Shown piece by piece: positions 44,997 through 53,284 of a stretch of 64,000 nt of DNA; within the stretch, counting starts at the first letter, position 1, and every line of letters starts with the position of its first letter. The stretch is taken from NCBI GenBank assembly GCA_040222185.1, contig JAVKDP010000003.1:1-64000 (forward strand), given 5' to 3'. The translations under genes and the position numbers were made by a program. This DNA comes from JAVKDP01 sp040222185 (GTDB lineage: Bacteria > Bacteroidota > Rhodothermia > Balneolales > Balneolaceae). The notes beneath the pieces were generated by a model. It did not search any database, was not told the DNA's origin, and saw nothing but the letters and a program-made list of their open reading frames with translations.

Positions 44997-46832
44997 TTAA
45001 CCCTCGGACTTCATTTTTCTTCTTACAGCATACAGAACTGCCTTTTGAGCATCCTCTATATCTTTCTTTGAAGCCTCGGTTGGGTTATCAAGCTCTGAAA
45101 GAATTAACTGCTGTTCACGTTTTGGACGTACTTTAAGTATTTTTTCACGCACTGCAGCCGGTGCTGTTCTTAAGGCAAGGATTACTGTTTCAGTGAGAAT
45201 CTCTTCCGTAGCACTTTGAACAAAATCATCTTTAACTTTTGGAAGATCATCAAACCCAATAAAGAACTTGCGGATTTTTTTGGCTAGCTCAAGATCCTGC
45301 TCAGCAATAGATCTCACATAGTTATCCTGGTCAGCGAGTGGCATTGTCTCAATTGTTGACAAGATAGAATCTATACCATCAGCGGCTACATACTTCATAT
45401 CTGAAACTGATAACGCCTTGTTTGAAAAGTGAGACGCTACTTTCTTATAAACAGAAATCGGGATGTTATTAATCTTACCCATTTTTAGAAGAATCGATAT
45501 CCTTCTTTGGTCATCCATTTTTTGAAGAATAATCCCAGCTCTCTCTCCAGCAATCTGAGCTAAAAGAATAGCTACCATTTCATTGGATTCTTCTTTCATT
45601 AAATGAAGTAATTGCTGATCGGTTAGCTGATATACGAAGTCGAATAGATTAGAACCTGAGTCGGGAGAGTCGGTTGAAGATTTTATCTGCTGTATACTTC
45701 TTCTAAATGCCCGCGCTTCCTCAATTTTTTCATCAAGAGGGATAGGATCTGTATTGGCTAAACCAAATTTCAGATTTTCAAATGTATTAGCTTCTAAATG
45801 ACCTTCAAGTACAGTTAGTAATTTCTCGTCTACACTGGCGAATCCTCTCACAGCCCGGATAACACCCTGCTCTTCATCTGATGCAATCCATTGTTTAACC
45901 ATGTCGGCAACAACTTTAGGTGTACTGATACAAGTATTGGTGAGATAAGTCTTGTCTTCGTCATACTGAGCCATTGTTTTTGCATCTGGCCCGGAAGGCT
46001 CATTATTGGTTGAAGCTAAAGCTCCCTGGTTAGCCATTAGTGCTTCCATACCTGGAGTAAACGGAGGAATACTTTCTTCACTTTTTGAAGGCTTCTTAAG
46101 TAATGCATAAAGCAGAGCTATTAAGAAAAGAACTGCTAAACCTACAATTACATACATCAGCTGTTTAGGGTCATTCCAATCAATCCCCAGAAAAGTATTT
46201 TTTTCTGCTTCTGCAGGTGTATTAGGTTGGGTTCCGATCCGCTCAACTGCATCATCATTACCTGATGGATCATTTTTGGCTGCATTTTGATCAATGGCTC
46301 TGGCATTTCGGGGGAAAACTTTTTTCTCAACCGTTACAACATCTCCCCTGAACCTATCAGCATTAGCTATCAGAGTAGCTGCTTCTTCAACAAATTCTAA
46401 ATCTTCATCACTGTATGAAGTATCTACCAGTACTTTGATATTAAGCCTGGTTAATCGGAAACGAGTATCAAAACCAGAAGCTCTTAAGCTGTCTCTTCCT
46501 GTTTCTGATGCACCTCTTAAATTTGGTGGAACAAATGGAAGCCCGGGTAAATTCTCGATTCTAACAGGATCTTCGGCTTCAATTACTTCATAATCTTTAG
46601 CAACCAGCACCCTTTCAAGAGTTGCTTTTACATCAACAATAAAGGTTCCGGCCTTATAATAATCCGATAATGAATTATCTAGCACAACTTCATAGTATTG
46701 CTCATACTTAGCAGCTTCTTCCTGGACATCAGCCGAAACAGACTGACCCGGTAGCGTCTGTGCCTGTACAAAGGATACTGCAAAAATCACGATTAGCCAT
46801 GTTAGTGGCCCCCAATTTTTTTTCCCAACCAT
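44997..46832 (-). CDS. Natural FliF-FliG fusion: ring-building membrane protein joined to flagellar rotor switch domain
   Basis: The 611-aa protein has a signal peptide (cut near residue 24) and a periplasmic region (to about 222). The second part of that region, RLNIKVLVDTSYSDEDLEF through RFRGDVVTVEKKVF (about 135-185), aligns well with the C-terminal ring-building motif of FliF. One membrane helix (about 224-246) leads to the cytoplasm, where FliG-like sequence follows: an N-like helical part (about 285-360), a FliG middle domain (about 405-470) and a clear FliG C domain (about 545-608; ILALRTAPAAVREKIL ... DIEDAQKAV). The EHPQ motif of the middle domain is replaced by ESNE. FliG proteins are ~330 aa and FliF ~550, so this is a compact fusion missing the FliF N-terminal half and first helix. 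It heads an operon with MotA and MotB. Confidence 0.85.
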   Translation of the reverse strand: MVGKKNWGPLTWLIVIFAVSFVQAQTLPGQSVSADVQEEAAKYEQYYEVVLDNSLSDYYKAGTFIVDVKATLERVLVAKDYEVIEAEDPVRIENLPGLPFVPPNLRGASETGRDSLRASGFDTRFRLTRLNIKVLVDTSYSDEDLEFVEEAATLIANADRFRGDVVTVEKKVFPRNARAIDQNAAKNDPSGNDDAVERIGTQPNTPAEAEKNTFLGIDWNDPKQLMYVIVGLAVLFLIALLYALLKKPSKSEESIPPFTPGMEALMANQGALASTNNEPSGPDAKTMAQYDEDKTYLTNTCISTPKVVADMVKQWIASDEEQGVIRAVRGFASVDEKLLTVLEGHLEANTFENLKFGLANTDPIPLDEKIEEARAFRRSIQQIKSSTDSPDSGSNLFDFVYQLTDQQLLHLMKEESNEMVAILLAQIAGERAGIILQKMDDQRRISILLKMGKINNIPISVYKKVASHFSNKALSVSDMKYVAADGIDSILSTIETMPLADQDNYVRSIAEQDLELAKKIRKFFIGFDDLPKVKDDFVQSATEEILTETVILALRTAPAAVREKILKVRPKREQQLILSELDNPTEASKKDIEDAQKAVLYAVRRKMKSEG

Positions 46833-47143
46833 TTTAAAACCCCAAGTGAGTTTCTAAGTAATTATAGATGATTTTATTCTGCGAACCCCAAGTATGCTGA
46901 TTTTTTTTAAGTTTTCCACATTTTAATTCAAAAAATGTAAAATTTCAGATGTATGTTTTTTAATGAAAAGCATCGTTTTTGAGTGCTTATTCAACGAAAA
47001 AAAGGGTTTTATGTACTTTTGCTAAGAATTATCCACATTAGAAATTTTTCGAAAACTGCAGCATAGATTAAACAATATTGCTCAAATCTATTAAATAAGC
47101 GTCTGGTTTCGTTTTTTGGAGTAGAATAGCGTATTTACACTTT
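46833..47143. other. Divergent intergenic region, 311 bp
   Basis: This very AT-rich stretch lies between the motor operon (leftward) and the sensor kinase operon (rightward). I see no gene and no strong hairpin. It should contain both promoters. No exact TAnnTTTG was found; TACATTTT on the minus strand is the closest match and is not convincing. Confidence 0.55.
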
Positions 47144-47407
47144 ATGATTGAATACCAACAAATACTTACGCTCATTATCATTTCGAGCTTGTATCTCTTT
47201 CTTTTATGGCTCTTAAGACATTTTAAGTTACAAGTGTCTAAGTACTGGATCATTTGTATAACTCTGATTGTATTCGGTGAACTGTTTTCAGTGCTGGAAC
47301 GCATATCAATCCCTTTGCTCTTTAACATACTCGAGCATTTATCATTTACTTTGGCATGCTTGTCTTTTTTTGTAGCTGTAGCAACAATCGAGGAGAGTCA
47401 TGAATAG
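47144..47407 (+). CDS. Small membrane protein co-encoded with a sensor kinase
   Basis: The 87-aa protein is mostly hydrophobic with two or three membrane helices (about 5-25, 33-52 and 60-80). Its end overlaps the histidine kinase start by 8 bp, so the two are coupled. I do not recognise the family. The kinase also begins with membrane helices, so this protein may be its membrane partner or sensor subunit. The overlap and the lack of an opposing gene support it as real. Confidence 0.65.
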   Translation: MIEYQQILTLIIISSLYLFLLWLLRHFKLQVSKYWIICITLIVFGELFSVLERISIPLLFNILEHLSFTLACLSFFVAVATIEESHE

Positions 47408-48722
47408 TGTAATCCCCATTCTAAATATAATCTCCGCTCTTTTTGCAATATCCGGGATGGTTTTGGTTTTAGCTAAACGTGTTAACCCCTCAAACCTGGA
47501 TACCCGTTTTATAATTGCCGGAGGATGTGTTCTTCTCCTTATCGGAACTTTAAATTTTTTAGAACATACCAGCCTGGCAGTAAGCCCGGATATAGGCGAA
47601 AATTTTCTGATACTTCTATTCTTTCCCATTGGGATTTTTGCCGTTTACTCCTCAGCTGTAAGGCAAGAGTTTAACCGGCGGCGATTGGAAGAAACGAAGG
47701 CTGCAGAAGTATTAAAAGAATCTGAAGAGAAGTATAAGCTACTATTTACCAAAAGCCCGTTACCAAAATCTATTTTTGACCCAAAGACCTTGAAGTTTAT
47801 CGAGGCTAATGACGCCGCCCTCGAACTTTACGGATACACAAGAGACGATATTGATAAAGTAACCCTCCTGGATATACACCCTCCGGAAGAGATTGATCGT
47901 TTGGTTGAAAATAATGCCAAATATCTCGGGAAAGCTGCTCCAACAAGTGAGTGGAGAAATCTCAAGAAAAATGGTGACGTTATTATAGTGGAAGTTTCAA
48001 CCTCTATCATCCATTACCTGGATGAGGAGTATCGTTTAGCTGTAATCAAAGATATTACTGCCCAACGCAAAGCAGAAGAGAAAGTATTCTCTGCATTCGT
48101 AGAAGGTGAAAATAAGGAAAGAGATCGGCTAGCAAGGGAATTGCATGACGGCATAGGGCAATACCTGGCAGCTACGAGTATGAATCTTGATGCAATGAAA
48201 AAGGAAATTCAAAAACTGGGTAAAAGAGAGCAGTCACTTTTTGAAAACGGCCTCTCTTATTTGAAACAGGCTATGACCGAAACACGAAACCTGTCTCATA
48301 ATCTGATGCCAAGTATAATAGAAGACTATGGACTTGATGTGGCATTGAAAAACCTGACTGATGATTTTGGTAAAAGCTCAGGCATTGATTGCCAGTTTTA
48401 TTGTAATCTGAAGCATACCAAGCTTAAAAAAAAGCAAGAATTTAATATTTATCGCATTGTGCAAGAATGCCTCAATAATATTTCTAAACATTCTAAGGCT
48501 ACCAAAGTTAATGTGCAGCTTATTAAGGATGAGTTTGACTTGATACTTACAATTGAGGATAATGGCGTTGGTATTGATACTTCGCATCCATCTTACGTTT
48601 CTGGTTTAGGACTTAATACTATCAAGACCAGAACTTTTATCATGGGTGGAGTGTTTGATATTGAAACCAGTAAGAACAAAGGAACCCTGATTTCAATAAG
48701 CGTTCCAATTACTACTAGCTGA
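47400..48722 (+). CDS. NarX-type (HisKA_3) sensor histidine kinase with PAS domain
   Basis: The 440-aa protein has three membrane helices in the first ~90 residues, a short coiled coil, and a PAS domain (about 112-225; KSIFDPKTLKFIEANDAALE). The HisKA_3 dimerisation domain has phospho-acceptor His249 in LARELHDGIGQYL. The C-terminal ATPase domain has the N-box (IVQECLNNISKHS), G1 (EDNGVGI) and G2 (GLGLNTI) intact. It is in an operon with the LuxR-type regulator 9 bp downstream, its evident partner. The signal is unknown. Confidence 0.92.
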   Translation: MNSVIPILNIISALFAISGMVLVLAKRVNPSNLDTRFIIAGGCVLLLIGTLNFLEHTSLAVSPDIGENFLILLFFPIGIFAVYSSAVRQEFNRRRLEETKAAEVLKESEEKYKLLFTKSPLPKSIFDPKTLKFIEANDAALELYGYTRDDIDKVTLLDIHPPEEIDRLVENNAKYLGKAAPTSEWRNLKKNGDVIIVEVSTSIIHYLDEEYRLAVIKDITAQRKAEEKVFSAFVEGENKERDRLARELHDGIGQYLAATSMNLDAMKKEIQKLGKREQSLFENGLSYLKQAMTETRNLSHNLMPSIIEDYGLDVALKNLTDDFGKSSGIDCQFYCNLKHTKLKKKQEFNIYRIVQECLNNISKHSKATKVNVQLIKDEFDLILTIEDNGVGIDTSHPSYVSGLGLNTIKTRTFIMGGVFDIETSKNKGTLISISVPITTS

Positions 48723-48731
48723 CGGGGATCT

Positions 48732-49385
48732 ATGGATTCTATACACCTATTGATTGTTGACGATCATAAAATTGTGCGGGATGGAATAAAATCCTTACTG
48801 GATAGTGATGCAGATATTGTAATAGCAGGGGAAGCTTCAAATGGAAATGAAGCCATTGAACAAATCCATCGCTCTTCTCACAAGCCTGACCTGGTTATCA
48901 TGGATATTAACATGCCGGAGCTAGACGGAATTGAAGCTACCAGGTTGATCAAAAAGAAATACCCTGCGATAAGAATACTGGCTTTAACAATGATTAATGA
49001 ACAGCATCATATTCGGAAAATGATTGAAGTTGGTGCTTCCGGATATATTTTGAAAAGTGCCAGCAAAGAGGAACTGGTAAGTGCCATTCAAAAAATACAT
49101 GCTGGTAGTCATTATTTTAGCCCTGAGGCTGCCCAATCAATTTTACAAGAATTCGTGAGCCCGGAACTTTCGAAAAAAGCCGGCGATATTAATGTTCAAA
49201 TCACTGACCGCGAAAAAGATGTTCTTCGGTTAATCGTTGATGAATACACTAACCAGGAAATTGCAAATGAGCTTTTTATAAGTGTGCGTACGGTTGATGC
49301 TCATCGTAGAAACTTGCTACAAAAAATCGGAGCTAAAAATACTGCCGGTCTCGTAAAGTTTGCTATCGAAAACGATGTTTTTTAA
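48732..49385 (+). CDS. NarL/FixJ-type response regulator
   Basis: The 217-aa protein has a receiver domain (about 5-120) with acidic pocket VDDH and phospho-acceptor Asp58 in IMDINMPELDG. A LuxR-type helix-turn-helix (about 150-215; LTDREKDVLRLIVDEYTNQE, VRTVDAHRRNLLQK) follows. It lies 9 bp after the HisKA_3 kinase and is its likely partner. The targets are unknown; no nearby operator was recognised. Confidence 0.94.
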   Translation: MDSIHLLIVDDHKIVRDGIKSLLDSDADIVIAGEASNGNEAIEQIHRSSHKPDLVIMDINMPELDGIEATRLIKKKYPAIRILALTMINEQHHIRKMIEVGASGYILKSASKEELVSAIQKIHAGSHYFSPEAAQSILQEFVSPELSKKAGDINVQITDREKDVLRLIVDEYTNQEIANELFISVRTVDAHRRNLLQKIGAKNTAGLVKFAIENDVF

Positions 49386-49509
49386 CTCATTAGCAAACTC
49401 TTATCTTTTAGCCTCCTCAAAATCATTAGCATAATTTTAGATAAATAGGTGATTTCACCTAATTTGAAATTTAGGCTTTTCACGTCTTATATCGGCTTTA
49501 TTTAGGTCG

Positions 49510-49517
49510 TAATTTTG
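49510..49517 (+). promoter_or_regulatory. Possible Bacteroidota-type -7 element
   Basis: TAATTTTG fits TAnnTTTG and lies 30 bp upstream of the ATG at 49547. I see no TTG at the expected -33 distance, so only the downstream half of the promoter is supported. Confidence 0.35.
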
Positions 49518-49546
49518 GTTTGTAATAACAGAGTAATGTTACAACC

Positions 49547-50998
49547 ATGCCAAAAAATCAAAATTTTTATTCCTCTATTAAGTTAGATTCTTTAACCGAA
49601 CAGATCTTGTCGGCATTGCCTAACCAGGTGGCTATAGTTAATGAGTATGGAGAAGTAGTAGCCTTTAATCGCAAATGGAATTCTTTATCAACTAAGGTAA
49701 CAGAAGGATGGGCTTTTCCTGAACTTGGAAAAAATATACTCGAAGAGCTTCAAATTCCCTTAAGCCGAAATAATGAGTACGCACTCCGGTTAATTGTGGC
49801 CTATAAAACTGTATTAAGTGGGGAGAAGAAGAAGCTAAAGGTTCACTTCCCGGTAAACATAAGTTCGGATGAAGAACAGTGGTTTTCTCTCAGTATTTCG
49901 ATGCTCGAAGATAAAAAACACTTTTTACTAGTAAACCAAAAAGTAGCTGGTAGTAAGCGATTCACTTCAAAACAGCCTACCGATCGAAATAGCGAACACT
50001 TCTTCCGAAAACTATTCGACTCAAGCCCTAATGCTATCGCCATATTAGATAAAAAGGGACAGGTAATCGATATTAATAAAAGCTTCCACAAAATCTTTGG
50101 CTATAGTATCGACGAATTGAGCAAAAACAGGCTCCCCGATTTTATAGTTAGTTCTGAACAGAAGAAAAACTCGGATGAATTACTTAAACAGGTTTTTCAA
50201 GGTGCTGACTTTAGAATCGAAACGGAGAGGGTTAGTAAGAATGGGAAGAGTATTCCTGTAATACTAAGTTTATATCCTATAAGAGAAGGTGATGAGATTA
50301 CTTCGGTGTTCTGTATTTATGTGGATATGACGGAGCAAACAAAGTCAAAGAAAATCATTGAGCACCAGTTACGGGAAAAAGAAATTCTTATCCAGGAAAT
50401 TCATCACAGGGTAAAAAATAACCTGGCTATTATTTCCGGTTTAATCGAACTGGAAAATATTCATACTCAAAATGAACGTCTTAAAACCCAGTTAACTGTA
50501 ACACAATCCAGGATTCATTCCATAGCCAAAATCCATGAACTACTGTATAGTAATCAAAGCTTTTCGAATATAGATTTCCAGGAGTATGTGAAGGACTTAA
50601 CTGTTTCTTTTTCACGTTCTTCGATGTTTAATTTTACGGTAACTGCAAACAACCCTGTTTTTCTGAATGTGAACCAGGCCGTACCCTGTGGAATGTTGCT
50701 CCATGAAATCACAACTCAGATTGTTTCAAAAGCGAAATCAAAAGGGATTAATCCCCGAAACGTCCAGTTCGATTTAAGAGACAGAGAAGGAGAACTCTCA
50801 ATTGATATTTGTGAAGAGGGAACACAACGAGTTTTTGATGTTAATGAGGTTCAAAAAGAAACTCTTGAATCCGAATTAATAACAGTACTCCTTAAGCAGC
50901 TGGGAGGCAGTATCAACATCGCCAAAGACTCAAGGCGTTGTACAACAGTATCATTTAAAAAGAGAGAAAAGAAAGGTGCTCACAGTTCACTTTTGTAG
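49547..50998 (+). CDS. HisKA_2-type PAS sensor with degenerate ATP-binding domain
   Basis: The 483-aa cytosolic protein has a PAS-like region at about 15-120 and a well-formed PAS domain at about 150-265 (LFDSSPNAIAILDKKGQVID). A HisKA_2 phospho-acceptor helix follows with QEIHHRVKNNLAIISGLIEL (His286/287). The C-terminal domain corresponds in length to HATPase, but its N-box reads MLLHEITTQIVSKA instead of NELxTNAxKH, so both asparagines are lost. The G1 (DxGxG) and G2 glycine motifs are not recognisable either. The final LLKQLGGSI and TTVSF strands are kept. It probably cannot bind ATP normally and may act as a phosphotransfer or dimerisation partner. It lies 161 bp downstream of the response regulator gene and has its own possible -7 element. 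Confidence 0.85.
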   Translation: MPKNQNFYSSIKLDSLTEQILSALPNQVAIVNEYGEVVAFNRKWNSLSTKVTEGWAFPELGKNILEELQIPLSRNNEYALRLIVAYKTVLSGEKKKLKVHFPVNISSDEEQWFSLSISMLEDKKHFLLVNQKVAGSKRFTSKQPTDRNSEHFFRKLFDSSPNAIAILDKKGQVIDINKSFHKIFGYSIDELSKNRLPDFIVSSEQKKNSDELLKQVFQGADFRIETERVSKNGKSIPVILSLYPIREGDEITSVFCIYVDMTEQTKSKKIIEHQLREKEILIQEIHHRVKNNLAIISGLIELENIHTQNERLKTQLTVTQSRIHSIAKIHELLYSNQSFSNIDFQEYVKDLTVSFSRSSMFNFTVTANNPVFLNVNQAVPCGMLLHEITTQIVSKAKSKGINPRNVQFDLRDREGELSIDICEEGTQRVFDVNEVQKETLESELITVLLKQLGGSINIAKDSRRCTTVSFKKREKKGAHSSLL

Positions 50999-51020
50999 CA
51001 CTCCTGTTTCGTTAGAATTT

Positions 51021-51050
51021 AAAACCCGCTCTATGATAAGAGTGGGTTTT
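51021..51050. terminator. Bidirectional terminator between converging genes
   Basis: A 12-bp stem AAAACCCGCTCT / AGAGTGGGTTTT (one G-T pair) with a 6-base loop is flanked by A-runs on the left and T-runs on the right. It serves the HisKA_2 gene on the plus strand and the secreted protein gene on the minus strand. Confidence 0.85.
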
Positions 51051-51573
51051 ATTTTTTACTGGCTCTTCTATTAAAATTGAATTCTATTTCTTCCACTTCC
51101 TCACCCGATGATTTCATTACCAGGAACACCTGGTATTCATCAGTGCCCTTTTTAAGAATAGTAAAACCTTCGAACCAAACTCCTTGGTCAGAAATCTCAA
51201 CTAATCGGAAATCCTGGGTAACATTCTTCTCTTCCCATCCTGTTAAGTCGGCATTAAAATGTTTGAGCCTCAGAATCAGTGATTCTTCAATTTCTGAAAT
51301 AGTAAATATCTCATAAAAATTAACCTCTCCACCTGATACTGATCTGAACAGGCCTACCATTGATCCCCCAGCGGGGTCTGACCAGATGTCTTCTGCCAAC
51401 CCTCCAAAAGCTTCTGCAACCCAGTTACCTGAAAGCCATGCAACGTCATCAATCTTTGCATGTGGCATATTTATTGGATCGTCCAGTTTCAAGGTGTTCT
51501 CAGTATATACGCTTTGTGCAAATAATGAACTGGTACAAAAAATCAGAGCTGCACTTAAGATGCTTCTTAACAT
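51049..51573 (-). CDS. Secreted DUF6265-like protein
   Basis: The 174-aa protein has a signal peptide ending SSLFAQ. The mature part contains IDDVAWLSGNWVAEAFGG, DIWSDPAGGSMVGLFRSV and VNFYEIFTI. These match the conserved pattern of the DUF6265 family, small secreted beta-barrel-like proteins of unknown function common in Bacteroidota. It lies 11 bp after the sigma factor gene on the same strand, so it may be part of that transcript. Confidence 0.8.
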   Translation of the reverse strand: MLRSILSAALIFCTSSLFAQSVYTENTLKLDDPINMPHAKIDDVAWLSGNWVAEAFGGLAEDIWSDPAGGSMVGLFRSVSGGEVNFYEIFTISEIEESLILRLKHFNADLTGWEEKNVTQDFRLVEISDQGVWFEGFTILKKGTDEYQVFLVMKSSGEEVEEIEFNFNRRASKK

Positions 51574-51584
51574 GATATTGGATA

Positions 51585-52865
51585 TTAATTATTATTGATG
51601 TTGTTAGTGTCGCAAGCCATGATCTTTTTCCTTATAAACGACTTATCCGATTCTGTTTTTGAAAGATCCAAAGCTACCTGGTAGTAAGACCTGGCAATCT
51701 CATACTGCCCAAGCCTCATATTCATTTCAGCAATTGCTGCATACAAAAGCGACCTCTTCTTAGCTGAGGAGTCTTTTTCTAAATCCTTTAAGAGTACTAG
51801 TCCACCCTCAAAACCCTTTGCTCTGCCGGATGCTATTGCATGATTCAAACGAATCATAAATGAATTGTCAATCTGCAGAAGCTTTTCATAGCAATAGAGA
51901 ATGGTATCCCAATCAGTATCTTCATACTTCTCAGCAGAACAATGAACCGAAGCAATAGTAGACTCAAGGTGATATCGGCTAAGCGCCGGACTCTGTCTTG
52001 ACTTCTTTAGGAAGTGTAGCCCTATATCAAGTAAATCCTTATCCCATTTAGATCGATCCTGGAACTCGATCTCTATAACCTCTCCAAAACTGTTTACCCT
52101 TGACGGGAAACGTGCCAATGTTAAATACATAAGAGCCAACAGGGCATATACCTGGCCCGATTCAACGTTGGGAATATCGAGCAAGAGGTAGGCCAACCTA
52201 ATGGCTTCATAACACAACTCTTCATTAATTACATCTACCCCGGAAGTTGTTTTGTAACCCTCATTAAATATCAGGTAGATAATAGTTAGCACTGTTTCTA
52301 TCCTGTTTGAAACTTCTGAAAGAAATGGAATACCAACCGAAGTGTGTTGTGCCTTTAGCTGTTGCTTAGCTCTGAAAATCCCCTTTTTTACAGCAGCAGG
52401 GTTCATTAGTAAAGCATTGGCAATTTCATTGTCTCCAAACCCGGAAAGCACTTTAAGCGTCAACATAATTTGGGCTTTAAGCTTCAAACTGGGATGACAA
52501 CAAGCGAATAACAGCCTGAGTTGGCTATCCTTTATTTCGTGATCGAGAAATAGCTCATCTATCTTTTCCTCTGCTTCCTCATAGTGAATTTTTTCTCTCT
52601 TTTCTGCGTGCCGTTTTCTTTTACTCAGCTCATTGATGATTTTATTTTTTGCAACAAGCATTAACCAGGCTTCAGGATTTTCAGGCTCACCTTTCATTCC
52701 CCAGGTTTTAATCGCAGATAAAAAAGTCTCCTGGATTATATCCTCAACCAGGTCTGTATTCTGAAAGCCAAAAATACGCGTTAAGATTGCAGACATCTTC
52801 CCGGACTGTTGCCTGAAAAGATGTTCTACAATCTTTGAAGAAATATGTGTGTCCTTTTTAACCAA
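51585..52865 (-). CDS. ECF-type RNA polymerase sigma factor with DUF6596 extension
   Basis: The 426-aa protein has a sigma region 2 (LVEDIIQETFLSAIKTW) and region 4 (VLSGFGDNEIANALLMNPAA) in the first ~180 residues. A long helical TPR-like C-terminal extension (DUF6596) follows. This architecture is the SigJ/RpoE-like ECF group that is genetically paired with YCII-family proteins, as here. The extension is thought to control the sigma factor in place of an anti-sigma factor. The start is TTG at 52865, directly abutting the TAA of the YCII gene; the next Met would delete much of region 2. Confidence 0.9.
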   Translation of the reverse strand: MVKKDTHISSKIVEHLFRQQSGKMSAILTRIFGFQNTDLVEDIIQETFLSAIKTWGMKGEPENPEAWLMLVAKNKIINELSKRKRHAEKREKIHYEEAEEKIDELFLDHEIKDSQLRLLFACCHPSLKLKAQIMLTLKVLSGFGDNEIANALLMNPAAVKKGIFRAKQQLKAQHTSVGIPFLSEVSNRIETVLTIIYLIFNEGYKTTSGVDVINEELCYEAIRLAYLLLDIPNVESGQVYALLALMYLTLARFPSRVNSFGEVIEIEFQDRSKWDKDLLDIGLHFLKKSRQSPALSRYHLESTIASVHCSAEKYEDTDWDTILYCYEKLLQIDNSFMIRLNHAIASGRAKGFEGGLVLLKDLEKDSSAKKRSLLYAAIAEMNMRLGQYEIARSYYQVALDLSKTESDKSFIRKKIMACDTNNINNN

Positions 52866-53201
52866 TTAGAACTTCATTACTTCGCGCACTTCAACTTTCC
52901 CACCCAACCTGAGTACAGGGCAGCCTTTAGCCAGTTCAGTTGCTTCATCAAAGCTGGACGCGTTTAAAATATAAAACCCACTAACAAGCTCTTTTGATTC
53001 AATAAAAGGCCCGTCGGTGGTTATCTTATCTTTTCCAATAATAGTTTTGGCAGGTTGATGTAATGGTTCACCTGAATCATAGTGCTCCCCTAGTTCCTGA
53101 ATCCACTGTCCGTGAGCGGCAATCTCTTTTTGCATCTCTTCCGGTGAAAAATCTGCGTAAGCGTTTTCGTGTTCAAAAAGTATTAGCATATATTTATTCA
53201 T
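52866..53201 (-). CDS. YCII-related (DGPF domain) protein
   Basis: The 111-aa protein has the YCII/DGPF fold signature: YMLILFEHE at the start, TDGPFIESKELVSGFYILNA in the middle and VEVREV at the end. Such proteins are nearly always encoded beside an ECF sigma factor and are thought to act as a sensor or small-molecule enzyme in that circuit. It sits directly upstream of the sigma gene with no gap, so the two are co-expressed. Confidence 0.92.
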   Translation of the reverse strand: MNKYMLILFEHENAYADFSPEEMQKEIAAHGQWIQELGEHYDSGEPLHQPAKTIIGKDKITTDGPFIESKELVSGFYILNASSFDEATELAKGCPVLRLGGKVEVREVMKF

Positions 53202-53284
53202 AGTATCTCCTTATTGTTTAGTTGGGATTTACAGGTATAACAACCTTGCCGTTAAGTAGGGGACAAAATCGAAATTCTTGAACC

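Noticed and set aside
47068..47328. Minus-strand reading frame opposite the small membrane protein
   Set aside because: It overlaps the plus-strand gene coupled to the sensor kinase, has no domain, and its composition fits an antisense shadow.
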